Assembly (NCBI GenBank): GCA_032988165.1 | Contig: JANTQF010000178.1 | Location: forward strand, 1-64,000 | DNA length: 64,000 nucleotides | DNA from: Emmonsiellopsis sp. PD_33 | Lineage: Eukaryota > Ascomycota > Eurotiomycetes > Onygenales > Ajellomycetaceae | Direction: 5' to 3' | Part shown: in pieces, positions 24,101 to 36,567 of the stretch | How the letters are laid out: each line of letters opens with the position of its first letter | Position numbering within the stretch: position 1 is the first letter of the stretch | Notes under the pieces: generated by a model | Told to the model about the DNA's origin: nothing | What the model saw: the letters and a program-made list of their open reading frames with translations, nothing else | The model's database searches: none | Position numbers and translations under genes: made by a program

Positions 24101-27100
24101 CAATACCCACCTGCTCGCCGGCTGAACAGCTGCCAGACATAAATATGGATGCGAGGAATCAAGTCAGCGACGAGACGGCCCGGAAGGAACACAACTTCGT
24201 ACCCTGGTTAGAATCATTGGTGACGGGCCGCGAGTTAGCGTGCGGGTAAACTTCCCCGGTGTGAACCTGCAAGGGGCAGCAAAGTTATTTTCAACCCATC
24301 TAGCCTCTTTTATATTTGGCTTTCGGGGAATTCTCATTGGATGGTTGACTTTTGTGTTGGTTGCAACTCGACGTGCGAGCTTCAGCACTAAGTACCATTG
24401 CATTGGGTGGGAGGCTTCGAAGCAGGAATGGACGAGAGCAGCCAGCATTATTAGTGTTCATATCTGTGATGGTTTGAACGGGTCGGGATTGCATCTTCAA
24501 ATCTATATTTTCATCATTGCAAGCCCGCCGTATGGCAGCTCTTATCGAAAGTCGCCATCTCACGGAACTAATCTCAGCTACAGTACCCCCACCAATTCTT
24601 GCATAAAGTTATGAGAGAAACGGCCGATATCAAAACGATCCTTTCGATTCGGACCGGAACTTAAAACTCATCACAGTGATGGGGCGGGATTCACAGTGGA
24701 TCAATGGACATCGTCCGATTTCACGTGATATCATTATCGTGATGCATACAAGCTCAGCTCCGCCAATACTGCTCCTTTTTGGGGTCGGCACAAGAACAGC
24801 AGTCGAGACTCCAAGACGACAATATCCACACCATGATCTCCCACTGATACAAATAATGCTTGTCAAAAAGGGATCCAGACATGTAACCCTGGATACAAGC
24901 TTAACGGCAATGTCGGGAACCCAAAAAGGAACCCAAAAAGGTGGCCCCAAAAGTTTGTCTAGTGTTCACGCTGTCTTTCAATAGTTTGCTGCTCCAAAAA
25001 CAATCCCACGCGGGAGTCGCATTGCAGACTCGGATTCCATGTTGTACACACGCCTTGCAGTTTTTGCATCCTTGATTCTTCAGCAGTGATGATCGTCAAA
25101 AGGAACGAAAAGAGGAGAGTATTGGTTTTTAGTTCTCAGCACAGGGCGGCGAACTACGGAGTACTGTTTCTTTCTTGATTGCCGGTCCATCAAGGATTCA
25201 AGGGGATGGGACTCCGCATGGTGCGAAAACGTGGGCCCCATCACATCCACCATCCTTCAGCTTGTGACGAGTTGTTGTTTTCGACATGAACTGATGAAAA
25301 GGAGCAAAAATAGGAAGCAAAAAAAGAAAGAAAAGCGAAAGGGCTATGGACCGGTGTGAAGAAATGAAGCCATGCACGATTCCAAATGGGGATATATTAT
25401 TAGTGCGAAGAAGAGGAGGCAATGCGTGATTATCAAATATCCTCCCGGGTCCCCCACAGGCCATGGCGAACTTGCTTCCTGGCTAATACCTGACGGTTGG
25501 GCGGGCGGGTTCGTTCCCTCACGGCCCCGCTCAATAGTTTGTCGGAAATACCCCTCCAAGAAGGTAGGGCCCGCCCCTTTGGCGGAGAAAGGGGGTATTG
25601 TCACCTCTCACCTTTTATTACAGGAAGTTCTGGCCAACCTGCCAGTGCCGCCTTTTAACTGGTTCAAAAAGGCAAAAAAAAAAACTGTGTGGAAACGTTT
25701 CGATGACCCCCAAGGCAGACTGCAGATAACTATCTCTCTTGAGAAGAGAAGAATCGGAGAGGGAAAAAAATGGATAGATACGAATGCCACCACACTTCTT
25801 GGAAACCTCAACCCCCCTTTATTTAGCTATCACTCCCAAGGCGACGAATCGCACCCGCTCCCCTACTAACGTGCAAAATATGTGGATAATCCGGCAGTTG
25901 TTTAAAAAGAGAGAAAAAAAAAAGATCTCCCTCATCATCTCATGTTCTCCTGAGTTAGTTAACTCGCGAACCTCTCACGCGAACACGAGACGCCTGGGCG
26001 CTGGCCCTTGGAAGTTGGCCCCTGAATTCTTTGGCAACTCCAAGGCGTTTTTCTCCTCGTTGATACTTTGCTAGTAGTTCGTTGCCACATCAAAAAAAAA
26101 ACGGTTTCTCCCGACAACCTGTGTTGGGTTTTCAATAGTTTGTGGGGTTCTTTTCTTTCGGTAATTAGGATCCGTTTCTTTGGCTCTTTGATGCTCCATC
26201 AAGCACGCGGATCGGGCGGTCCCTCTCTTGCCCCTGTAGGCTGTGGATGGACATCGGAATCTTATCTTCTCCAGCTCAAGGTTTACCACCGGCTGGCTAA
26301 CGATTTTACTAAAAGAAAACTAACCAGTTCTCATACGTTACGTGGAGGATATGTCCACAAACTCGGACCCCTATTCATATCGTCCATTCAATGGCGAAAT
26401 AGCCAGGGCTGAATTCGACCAACCACCAGCTCGGCAGTGCATTGCATTGATTTGTGCATTGCATTGATTTGCCCCCGTATTCTTATGCGGGCAATAATGT
26501 ACCATATCCCCGGGTACCTAGTGAGTTAAGAATAAAAGTGTCCTGTCAAAACATGATAAGAGAGACCTATGAATCGCATCTGAAACGAAGCGCCCATCAT
26601 ATCCTCTCCAGATTCCAGGTCCCAGAGTGGCCTCTTCCACGGATTCAGAACAATGGACACCATCCCACCAACAAGTCCCTGAGGTCCCTCATCAATAGTA
26701 ATACTGAGAAGTGTCACACAGCAAGCCATCTGCCATCTGGTGGCCCACCAGTTAAGTTAGCTCCTCGCGGCTTGCTTCATGAACATACTATCAATTGATG
26801 GGGGTAGTGCAGAATGGGACCTGAAACTTGATGATGAAAGGCGATAAAGAAAACCATCCCCTCGGTGTCTGTTCCGTCCATTATGTTCAGACCTGGAAGC
26901 AAGCCGCTGGCGTAACTGTAACTGGGGTCTGGGGCTGGCTGCTCTCCGATGAACAATAAATAATAGTAGACCAGAGAAAAGGGTCGATTCTGATATGCAG
27001 TTTTATTTACCAGCCTCATCAGCGATTCGGATTTTCCCCCCCTTACCCTGGGCCTGGGGTCATTTTGGCGGGTTCAAATCTATCCCACAAAGTCGAGGAA

Positions 27101-30100
27101 TTGTTATGCATGGGTGATGATGTCCTTTTTACGATGTCCTTTGACAAGTTGAGGGTGGTGGAGGGGAGGTGCGGGGACGCGCGGGTATGTAAGCAACATT
27201 CCGACGACATAACATCCATCTCTCTGTCTCTACGTATCGATCTGTTGATGCATGATAAAAAAACGCATACATCCGTCTGCGCATCTCAGCCTGTAACCTA
27301 GACCCAAGCAAAATACGTTCGGTGCCTGGCAGGTTTTTGAAACCTGGGAACTCCTGTCTGGCATTGAAGTGTTTTACTATTAAAGAGTTCCAGTCAAGGT
27401 TTTTTCTGAATAGTTTGAATGGCAGGGAGGGCTCAGGGAGGAAGTAAAGGAATTCCCCGAAAGCAAAAGGAAGTATGGATGATAATTGATATCCCATATG
27501 CTGTGCTGGTTGTTATTGATTCATGATTAGTTTTTGCGTAGGAAGAGAGGAGGACGGGGGAAGGGTTTGAGAAACTGAATGGTGAGGTTCGTTCAATTGC
27601 GGAGCATGCAGACGGATACCTTGGTAGCAATGAGAGAAATGTTTTGGAAGTTGATGTTTGGTCTCATGTGCTCATGTGTGTCTGTGGGAGTTTGATCCCC
27701 ATTCTGCAGCCGATACATATTGATGGGCGCCAGCTTCATGAACCGCGGCAAGGCGCAAGCCCAGACCAGAGCAGCATCGAGATTCGAGGGATCGCAATTG
27801 GGGATAAATAGACCCTCAGAGGAAGAATGAATAATAGGGTCCATACCCTCGGAGCTGGAATTATTGCGGCTTTTGTGATATATCCGACATACAGATCGCA
27901 GGAGAAAGATTTCCTTCGATTTAGAAAAGTGTTATTCGTCCATTACAATTCTGACCTCTCAGAAAAAAAAATCAACGCCACAAAATGCGCCTCGAAGATA
28001 GGATCTGTGCTCGATGAGATTTAGGCTTTTTTGGGACCGTGGAAGGGCCATCGGCCCTGCCGTTGTCAAGAGAATTCCAACCTGTTGTTCGAAGTGGCCT
28101 GTTGTCTGTCGGACATCATACATGGGAGTTGTCGCACGTTTTCCTCCCGTCGTGGGTCCAAAGCTCCCTCTCATTCTGTTCCCGATTAGGTTACCGAATT
28201 GTAGCGTACGAGTCGCTTGAAGCGCGCTGTCAATTGTTTTTTCGAGTGCTCTGTCGAGCTTCTACATCATCATTTTACCTTGTAGCTAGCCACAGGGAAA
28301 TCATGCAATATATCTGCAGCTTTACCCCCCGAATTTTAAATGCTGTGGGAATCGAGGATGCATGTATGCAGACGCCGATGGACGCGACCCAGCGCAAGCC
28401 TGGGCGAGCAGCAAGCTTGCAATGGCGGGTCAGCGAGTGGGCCGTGAAGGGAATGGGCAGTGTAGACCAGTAGCAAACTTCCGCCCTGACGCCAAAGCGC
28501 TGTGCTTGGCTTTAGCCCAGAACTGAACCCCTGGAACTTGGAAGCTCGACGCCGCCAACCGGAAGACGGACCAGGTTTCTGGCTTGGCGAGGGTGCCCCT
28601 GCTTCAAGATAGACAAGCCCAAGCCTGCAAGGTTCTTTTCGCAGCGCGGGACTAACTTTAGGCTCGCCCACTTGACCGGGGTTTGCAGGATGGGGGCTTG
28701 GATAGTGACACAGGGGGCAGAATTGTGCATGCCGCCATCAAAGTTCCGCACACTAGCTTGGGGACGACAGACGACAGACGACGTGCTCGATAGGTTTCCG
28801 TATCTGCAGCTGCCAACTTGTGACGACAGGCGGCGTGAAGATACCCCACGAGCGGAGGTTGCTCTGCCCACGCCTGACGGCCTCGTAATCGTCTCATAGC
28901 GAGACAGGGGATATCTTCGGGGGGCACAGTGGATATCACTACCGTATGGCCACGCGGGGACCTACCCCTACCTCCGTAGCGAAATGATCACACCGACGAT
29001 GCTGGGGCATAGTCGCCGGAAGAAGAACTGGAGCCCAGGGGCAGTGGACTCGAGAACCGCTCCTGAGTCCTGGCTCTCTGGAACCGATGGAGACGGCAGG
29101 CCTTAGCCCGTCTAGCGCAGAGGGTCGTCCACTGGAGGCGGAATTTGGGACGGGTATCGGGAAGCCAGCCACTCCTGGATTGTTTTTTCCAGCGCTATCC
29201 ACGCTACCTGCACCGTTGGAACGGCGAAGAAGCCTTTGACTGGAGGCAGTCCGGATGCCCATTGCCCACTGCCCACTGCCCAGCCCATGCCGTGTTCTGC
29301 TTGCTCTGCCCGGTCCTGGCTGCTTCGTCCGCTTGCTCCACCGAGCTCTGCGTCGCTGCTGGCTTCTTCTCCTCTCCTCGCATCATCCTTTCTGCTTCTC
29401 CTGCTTCTCTTCTTCTGTAGCGACAATTGAGTTGTGGACCTCGACCTCTGTTTCTTGTGCATATACCCCATCCCGCCCTTTTTTGCGTCTGGCTGATCTC
29501 CCTCTTGCCAGCGACTGAGGGAACAGGCGCCGACTGCTCTATTTTTGGGAGCTGGATACCCTCGTCGTCGCAACTGCGCTGGCATTCGTCGTTCTGCTGC
29601 TGCGTTGGTTCCCCCGCATTTGGCTGTGGCAGGTTTTGGTGTCGAGATCCTATTGTCTCGCGGTGAGATATCTTGTTTGGTGGTTGATATCTTGCAACAA
29701 ACAACAACAACAACAACAACACGCTGTCGCTGAACATTGACTGTACAAATAACCCCCCGCATATCGCCAACAGCAAGAGTTGGATATTCTTGGCCCCGGA
29801 TTGCACACTGAATTGAGTTCGTTGCTTTCCTCAGTCCTGGTGTAGCGACATATGCTGGTCTGTTTGTTGGTGAGTCTTCATGCGCTTGATTGCACACAAT
29901 GGCATTGTACAGCACACGGCCATTGTGTGGAGGTATCTTGGTGTTTAAAGAGCTGCTGTGGACTTCTTATGTTTAAAAAGCTGCTGCTGCCCATGCTGTA
30001 TGGCGGATGCTGATGTGCCTGTTAGGTTTGACTGTTGATATCTCTTCGAATATATACATACCCCCGACTCACTCCCGGCTTTCGGTTGCGCAAATATACC

Positions 30101-30225
30101 CCCCCACCCCCCTGTATATGGACGATGTGTGACTGTGGCTCGTTGCAATCGGTATAATCGCATGATCCTCTAGGCGTTCGCATCTCCCCGCCCTCGGCAT
30201 CGTTTCGATCCTTGCTGTGCTGCCC
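21180..30225. other. Gene-poor intergenic region (9 kb)
   Basis: Reading both strands, I found only unsupported reading frames. The longest, near 29112-29915 on the minus strand, overlaps low-complexity leader sequence and looks spurious. The last kilobase has CT-rich tracts, repeated GCCCACT-like heptamers near 29250-29290 and a CAA microsatellite at 29701-29722. It probably includes the promoter and long 5' leader of the RasGEF gene. Non-coding transcripts or distal control elements are possible but not shown. Confidence 0.5.
29701..29722 (+). repeat. CAA trinucleotide microsatellite
   Basis: This is about seven uninterrupted ACA/CAA units in the probable 5' leader region of the RasGEF gene. 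Confidence 0.8.
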
Positions 30226-33200
30226 ATGGATATCCAAGGCGACCATGTGGCTCCCCTGAATGTCCTGAAACCCAGACCCCATGTGCAAATGTATAACGCT
30301 TTCTCGACCGGGATGGGCTCGAATACCCTCTTACCCGCATTCCAATCGCAAATGCAGGTAACCCCTCCGTTGACGCCGCATAGCTCCCGAGAGGAGATGG
30401 TCAACCGGAACAGCCAGGAAATCCCCGAGTTCCACAACTACCTACGCGCTTTCTACCCTTTCCAACCAAATGCAGGCGTTTCTTCATCGACGGTCACCTT
30501 GCCTTTGGAGCAGGGCGACATTATCTTGGTGCATTCAATCCACACCAATGGCTGGGCCGATGGCACCTTGCTGGAGACGGGTGCTCGTGGCTGGCTCCCG
30601 ACGAACTACTGCGAAGCCTATGACCAAGTGCAAATGCGCCCACTACTCAAGTCATTGACGGAATTTTGGGATACTATCCGTGGCGGATCACTTTCCACCC
30701 TGCACCAGTTTAGCAACCAGGAATATATGAAAGGTCTTTTTGGGGCCGTCCGGTTTCTACTGGTGAGTGAAATTTGGTCTTCTACCTTACAATTCCGCGC
30801 TAACCTTCTATTAGGAAAAATGTGAATGTTTTAAAGGAAATTGTCACTTGGTGCAGAAATTTGACGCTTTGAGAAAAGGCCGAAAGGCAATTCTGGCAGA
30901 TATTGTATCCTTGGTGAAACTGGCAAGACACCTCCAAGAGATTGCCAATGGACGTGAGCATGACGGGCCCCTGGACGACATTTTTGACCAAATGCTGTTC
31001 AGAGCTTTTAAGCTTGTCACTTCGGGTGTGAGATTTTTGGATATTTGGAACGAAGAAGTTGGTCTGAGCAGAGCCATTTCAGAGTTTGACACCTCTCGAA
31101 GTCGGAGCCATGAGGCCTACGATATCCCTTTAACTCCCCCGGTCGACGCTTCGTTTTCTCCCGTGACAAATGGAGGATCTACGCCATCCTTCAGTATCAC
31201 GGAAAATGACAACTATCTGGATAGCAACCGTGCCTCTGCTGGACGAGGCGAATTGTATGACCTCCACGGTGGTCACAGACCACTGTCGTTCCAGGCAAAA
31301 AGGATATCTATCTCCCATCGTGTATCCTACAACGGCCCTTCGTCGATACATAATCCTAACCTTGCCTCCGTCCTCCTAACCTCGGCCTACGACGAATTTC
31401 TCGGGGTTCTTGGTTCATTTATTGGGCTCCATTTGCAGTCGCGCTCGTCCACAGAACTGCTAGTTACTACGCAAAAGGCAACCCAATCATGTCGAACTTT
31501 GCTTACTATTGTTGGAACAATTTGTGAACATGATCTTCATCGGTCGGATCTTTTGGAGCAAGCCAAAAACACACTTTACGACAGGATCACAGAACTCGTC
31601 CATGCTACTCGTGATGTTTTCCGTCCCGCGCATGCTTCGGATGAGGAATTTGTCTTCATGCCAGATGAAGGGAAAAGATTAGTTGACGCAGCGACTGGTT
31701 GTGTGAGGGGAGCCGGTGACTGTGTGGCCAAAGCAAGACGCATTTTCGAACGAAGCGGTGACTTTGAAATTGAGAATGTTGGGCTCGGCATAACGGGATT
31801 GGATACGGATCAATGTCAGGCTACTGCTATAACTCAGCCTGAGTATGTTGACGAACCCGAGGTTGCCCAAGAGTCGAACAGCAATTTCGAGACTACGGCC
31901 CCCGATTGTGAACTCCCTCAACGTTCCCCGCCCCCTCCTCTCCTAATACCAGATAAGCCGTTGCCTTTTACCCCGGATTTAACAGAGTCTGCTACCCCGT
32001 CTGACTACACGACGGATTTTACGGATACAGCGACCGAAACCCCAACCTCCTCTCTGGGCGAGCCAATGGAGTTGAATTTTTCTTCTTATTCTGATTCGGA
32101 AGACACCACTCTTCCCTCTGACCAATGCACTATCTACGCCACTGGCGAGACACCTGCCGTGGACAATGAGGACGGCAATTCTGTTCAAATGTATCATGCA
32201 GAAACGACCATGGATGACTCGTGTGCTACAAGCGACGGAGCTTATGTTAGTAGCATTCGAGATTCGGAAGTTAGCACTGTTTCCCAGGCATCTACTCGTG
32301 TTACTACGCCCGATTTCAACAAACCCTTCCCGCCCGTTGCTGTATCCACCAGTTTCCACGGCAGCCAGGCGACCCTGATCGAGGAACCAGACGAGGTAGA
32401 GCATCTGTTGGAGAAAACTTATGCTCAAGAACTCATGCACAAAGACGGCCAAGTTATCGGTGGAAGTCTTCGAGCTCTCATCGAGAAACTGACGGCTCAT
32501 CAATCCACCCCTGATGCCCTTTTCGTCTCCACCTTCTATCTAACCTTCCGGCACTTCGCAACACCTACCGACTTTGCCGAAGCCCTAATGGATCGATACG
32601 ACTATATTGGAGATAGTGCTGATGCCGCTGGTCCAGTTCGTCTGCGTGTGTACAACATATTCAAGGGGTGGCTAGAGTCCCATTGGCGGCATGATCGTGA
32701 CGACGTCGCTCTTCCCTCAATTTTGAGATTTGCAAGAACAAAGTTGATGATTACTTTGCCCAGTGCTGGCAAACGTCTCCTCGATCTCGCAGAAAAGGTG
32801 TCGACCGTTCAAGGGCCTGTGGTTCCAAGACTTGTGTCTTCAATAGGAAAAACAAATACGGCTACCGCCCAATACGTTAGCCCGGATGTTCCCCTTCCTA
32901 CCCCTATCATTTCCAGGAGTCAGCTGAATCTTCTGAAGCAATGGAAAGCCGGGGGACAAGCTCCTAGCATTCTCGACTTTGACCCTCTAGAATTGGCTAG
33001 ACAATTCACACTAAAGGAGTCGAGGATATTCTGCTCTATCCTACCGGAGGAGTTACTTTCCACTGAATGGATGAAGAAGTCTGGATCCCTGGCTGTTAAC
33101 GTACGGGCAATGTCAACACTTTCGACGGACCTTGCCAATCTTGTCGCCGACTGTATTCTCCAGCTTGAGGAACCGAAAAGAAGAGCCGTTATCATCAAGC

Positions 33201-33844
33201 AGTGGGTCAAGATTGCCGCGAAATGTCTCGAGCTGAACAACTATGATTCCCTGATGGCAATCATTTGCTCTCTCAATTCCTCGACTATTTCTCGTTTGCG
33301 ACGCACCTGGGAGCTTGTCTCCCAGAGAACAAAGACCTTGCTTGAACAGCTGAGGGAGATTGTCGATGTTTCGAGAAATTATGCAGTCCTTCGGCAACGT
33401 TTACAGAACCATGTTCCTCCCTGCCTACCTTTTGTAGGCACATACCTCACCGACCTTACATTTGTCGATCACGGCAACCAGGATACTCGGTCCCTCCCTA
33501 CTGGTGATGGAAGCAAGCAGGTTATCAATTTTGATAAACACATGAAAACTGCGAAAATTATCAGTGAACTCCAACGCTTCCAAATACCATACAGGCTTGC
33601 CGAACTCCCTGAGCTCCAAACTTGGATACAAGATCAACTGGTTCGCGTCCGCGCCGCAGGGGAAAAGAGCTTTCAGAACTATTATCGGCGTTCGCTGGTC
33701 TTGGAGCCTAGAGAACAACCCCTTCAACGTGGATCACCCCCAGAGCCAACCCCGCCATTGGCTCGCGAGACCCCGAAGGACAAGTTCGATTTCCTTGCGT
33801 GGACTCACAGTTCCAAAACAAAAACTGTAGCTTCGAATAGTTAA
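30226..33844 (+). CDS. CDC25: SH3-RasGEF, Cdc25-type Ras guanine nucleotide exchange factor
   Basis: The protein loads GTP onto Ras at the membrane, upstream of cAMP signalling. Two exons, 30226-30762 and 30815-33844, give 1188 residues. An SH3 domain lies at about 70-131 (LRAFYPFQP, LEQGDIILV, GWADGTL, GWLPTNYCE). A long linker follows; about residues 520-700 are acidic and Ser/Thr/Pro-rich. The RasGEF N-terminal module is at about 720-800 (IGGSLRALIEKLTAH, FYLTFRHFATPTDF). The catalytic Cdc25 domain is at about 890-1125 (LDFDPLELARQFTLKES, NYDSLMAIICSLNSSTISRL, PPCLPFVGTYLTDLTFVDHG, INFDKHMKTAKIISELQRFQ). The motif set is complete, so an active exchanger is expected. The start ATG is the first in frame. 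The very long upstream space may allow an extra untranslated exon. Confidence 0.95.
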
Positions 33845-36567
33845 GGGTCTAATCTTTGGCCAAAAATATACTCTAATTGAACCGAACCTCCTCCGGCTGC
33901 TACGGAGCTCTTTCCACCGAGACACCCCGCTTATTTACGTGTTACGATATGATGACCATGATACTTCTTGCCTATCACTTTCTCACTTTTACCCACCTTC
34001 ATCGTCATTTTTCACTCGATTTTTAATGTGTATATTTTTTTCTCCTTTCTTGTTCCTTGTTAACTCAGATATCCCCAACGCAATACATATGTTTATTTTT
34101 TCGCAATATTTTCTTGTGTCAGAAACGGGCGGCAAACAAATTCATTCTGGTCTTTTTTTTTATTTACAGATGTTAGAATCGGGCAAACATGTACACACCT
34201 AACTGGCGAGGCGTACCATAACCATACGGAAAAGAAAGCTTAAGAGAATACCCGGCATGCGAATGCCCCCTTCCTGGCCTTTTGCATTTGGGAGAAAAAA
34301 AGGTCACACGACCCCAGACAGAACAGCTGTTGCAGAACATCATAATTTTGAAACTTTTCTTTTATAAGCACTGTTTATTTCTGGGCTTGGGACGGGCTGG
34401 GTTTGGATTGGGTTTGGCATTTGGTGTTCTTTTTTTCCTTTCTCATTTTTGCCCCCAAACTTGCTTTTTCCGTCCCTCATGGAAAACTACAAGTAATAGG
34501 TGGTCCTATCCCGTTGTCCTTTTTTACGTTCTTGCCATTTATTTAATATCCAGCCCTTTTTTGTCTCTATTTCGTTCGTCCTACTTTCTTCTCTTTTCAG
34601 GGCGAATAACTTTTTTTTTTATAATTGTTTTTATTTATTGACAGGCTTGAGTATTTAACTTTAACTGCCCCGGAAAACAGTAGGGGGGTTGAAAAAAATG
34701 GTCATGATATTATCAATGTTTTTAAACGGGCTTATTTTAATAAGGAATCATGTCCACGTTATACGTCCATAACTGGTAACTGTTATTTAACCATGCAAAA
34801 AAAAAAAAAAAACCCTCAGGTGAAGAAATGATTCATTTCAATTTCGATTATTATTCAGGCTTTATTTTAGCTAGTTAGAGCTTTTATTCAGCTACAAAGA
34901 TGTAGTAAGTAGTATTGTATGATGATTCTGCTGCCTCTTTCATTTTCCTTTCCCTTTTTAAGGGAAGTGGAAGTTTCAGATTAAGCTTTCTTCCTTTCCC
35001 CTTTTTTGGGGGGTTTGGGTTTCAAAATTCAGGGACACGGTTCTGAGTGATAAATAATCAGAAGAAAGAAAGAAAGAAAGAAAGGGGTAAAATGACTATA
35101 ACTCAACCCTTGACAGCGAGACCAGATAACTATGCCCTGCCCTGCTGTCTTCCACCAGGTTCCTGCGCTTAGGTTTCTGAATCAGGGGTGAAATGACGCT
35201 GCGATGCTTGTGAGTTGTGAGGTCCATGCTATTTTTCATACGATCCTACCCAAGCTTGTGCTCATAACTAATAACTATTATTACTCGACCGCGCGTCCAA
35301 AAAGAAAGCAACTGTTCCTGCATAACGGGCTCAATCCGGCGTGGTTCGACTCCGACGAACGGTGGTTTCATGTTGTTCGCTCAATAAGTAGTCAGTTGCA
35401 GAAAGTTTATCGTGGCAGAGAGAGAGAGAGAAAAAAGGGAAGAGAAAGGGAAGAAAGTTTGGGATCTAGATTCTGTAATCATATGGCATACGATTCGTTC
35501 CACCGGGACCATGAGGGCGGGAACCCCCCTTTTTTTAAGTTAAATTGAAGGGTATCCCGGCTGGGGGCGCGCGACGGGCTAGCATGAATCGCGGAGTGGA
35601 GACTCGCCTGCTCCACGCCCATTCTCCCTTCTAGGTCTTTCCCCGGGCGGGAGGCTGCCTCAATATGGACTGGCCAGAGACGTGGGTCATGATTCATGAG
35701 CCGCGGTCCCACCTGCTGCCGCTGGTGGAGTAGTGCAGGGAAGAGATCGGAGATGTCGAGGATGGGCATGTATCCAGCAGATCCCGTCCCAGCTCCGTTA
35801 TGCAACATTTATACTCTCCACACTATGGGGTTCAGGTATGGCTTGTGGGACTCACATACCATGCTAGAGGTGGAACCCACCAGGCGACGGTCTTTCAGTT
35901 TCTGACACGAAATTAATCATATTTCATGATTTATAACTCTTGTCCTGCATCGTTGCCAGTTGGAAGGCCGGACGGCTCGCTTGTAATCGGCCGAGTTGGT
36001 CCGAGTGGTTTGGCGAAAGAATTCGAGGGCTCCCTGCGGCTTGGTGCGGGAGATGGCAGCTGAAGCATGGCGTCGGTGGTGTTCGGGGTATGGAAATTGG
36101 ATTGCGGTTGCGGAATAATGTATGGAGAGGAGGGCTGGCTCATTTCTTCCATTCGATTGACTTTCGAATATTCTATCCTGGTCTGGGATGAGTAATGGAA
36201 TGATAATCAGGGAGGAACAGAGCAATGGTTCATTAAAAAAAGGACTATGATATTCCAAAAAAAATAAAGCTGAGAGAATATTTCAGCCTCTGGAACCTTC
36301 AAAGAGTGAAATAATCAGCCGTACATGTATACACTGTCTGGTAGAACGAGGTAATGAATTGTCGTATTGCAAATGCAAGTTATTTGCCATCCAGCTTCGA
36401 AAGTTCCGGTCACCCAACAAAGTGACCAAATATATATCCAAAATGAAAAAGACTCGGTTCCTTAACCCAAAAATACAAAAGGCCTAAAGAAAAATTCCGG
36501 GGTATAGAAAAAGGCGCCGTTTGTCCAAGGAGGTATAAAAGAGTTTCCAACATGAACATCCAAAAAA
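33845..36567. other. Intergenic region between RasGEF and MLH3 (2.7 kb)
   Basis: This is convergent 3' DNA. The RasGEF side is strongly T-rich (34000-34640), with A-runs near 34798 and a GAAA tetranucleotide repeat at about 35064-35084. A 73-codon minus-strand frame at 35931-36152 (Ser/Pro-rich, starting MEEMSQPSSPY) has protein-like composition but no splice partner I could support. No tRNA or transposon was seen. Confidence 0.5.
35064..35084 (+). repeat. GAAA tetranucleotide repeat
   Basis: This is about five uninterrupted GAAA units in non-coding DNA downstream of the RasGEF gene. Confidence 0.8.

Noticed and set aside
25372..25869. 165-codon plus-strand frame
   Set aside because: Mixed low-complexity lysine/proline content, no splice partner, no family resemblance; length is within chance for this composition.
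29112..29915. 267-codon minus-strand frame upstream of the RasGEF
   Set aside because: It translates microsatellite and CT-rich leader sequence (poly-Val, Arg/Ser runs) with no motif, and a second frame over the same bases is equally open.
35931..36152. Ser/Pro-rich 73-codon minus-strand frame
   Set aside because: The composition is protein-like, but there is no plausible promoter, splice partner or recognised motif downstream of MLH3.
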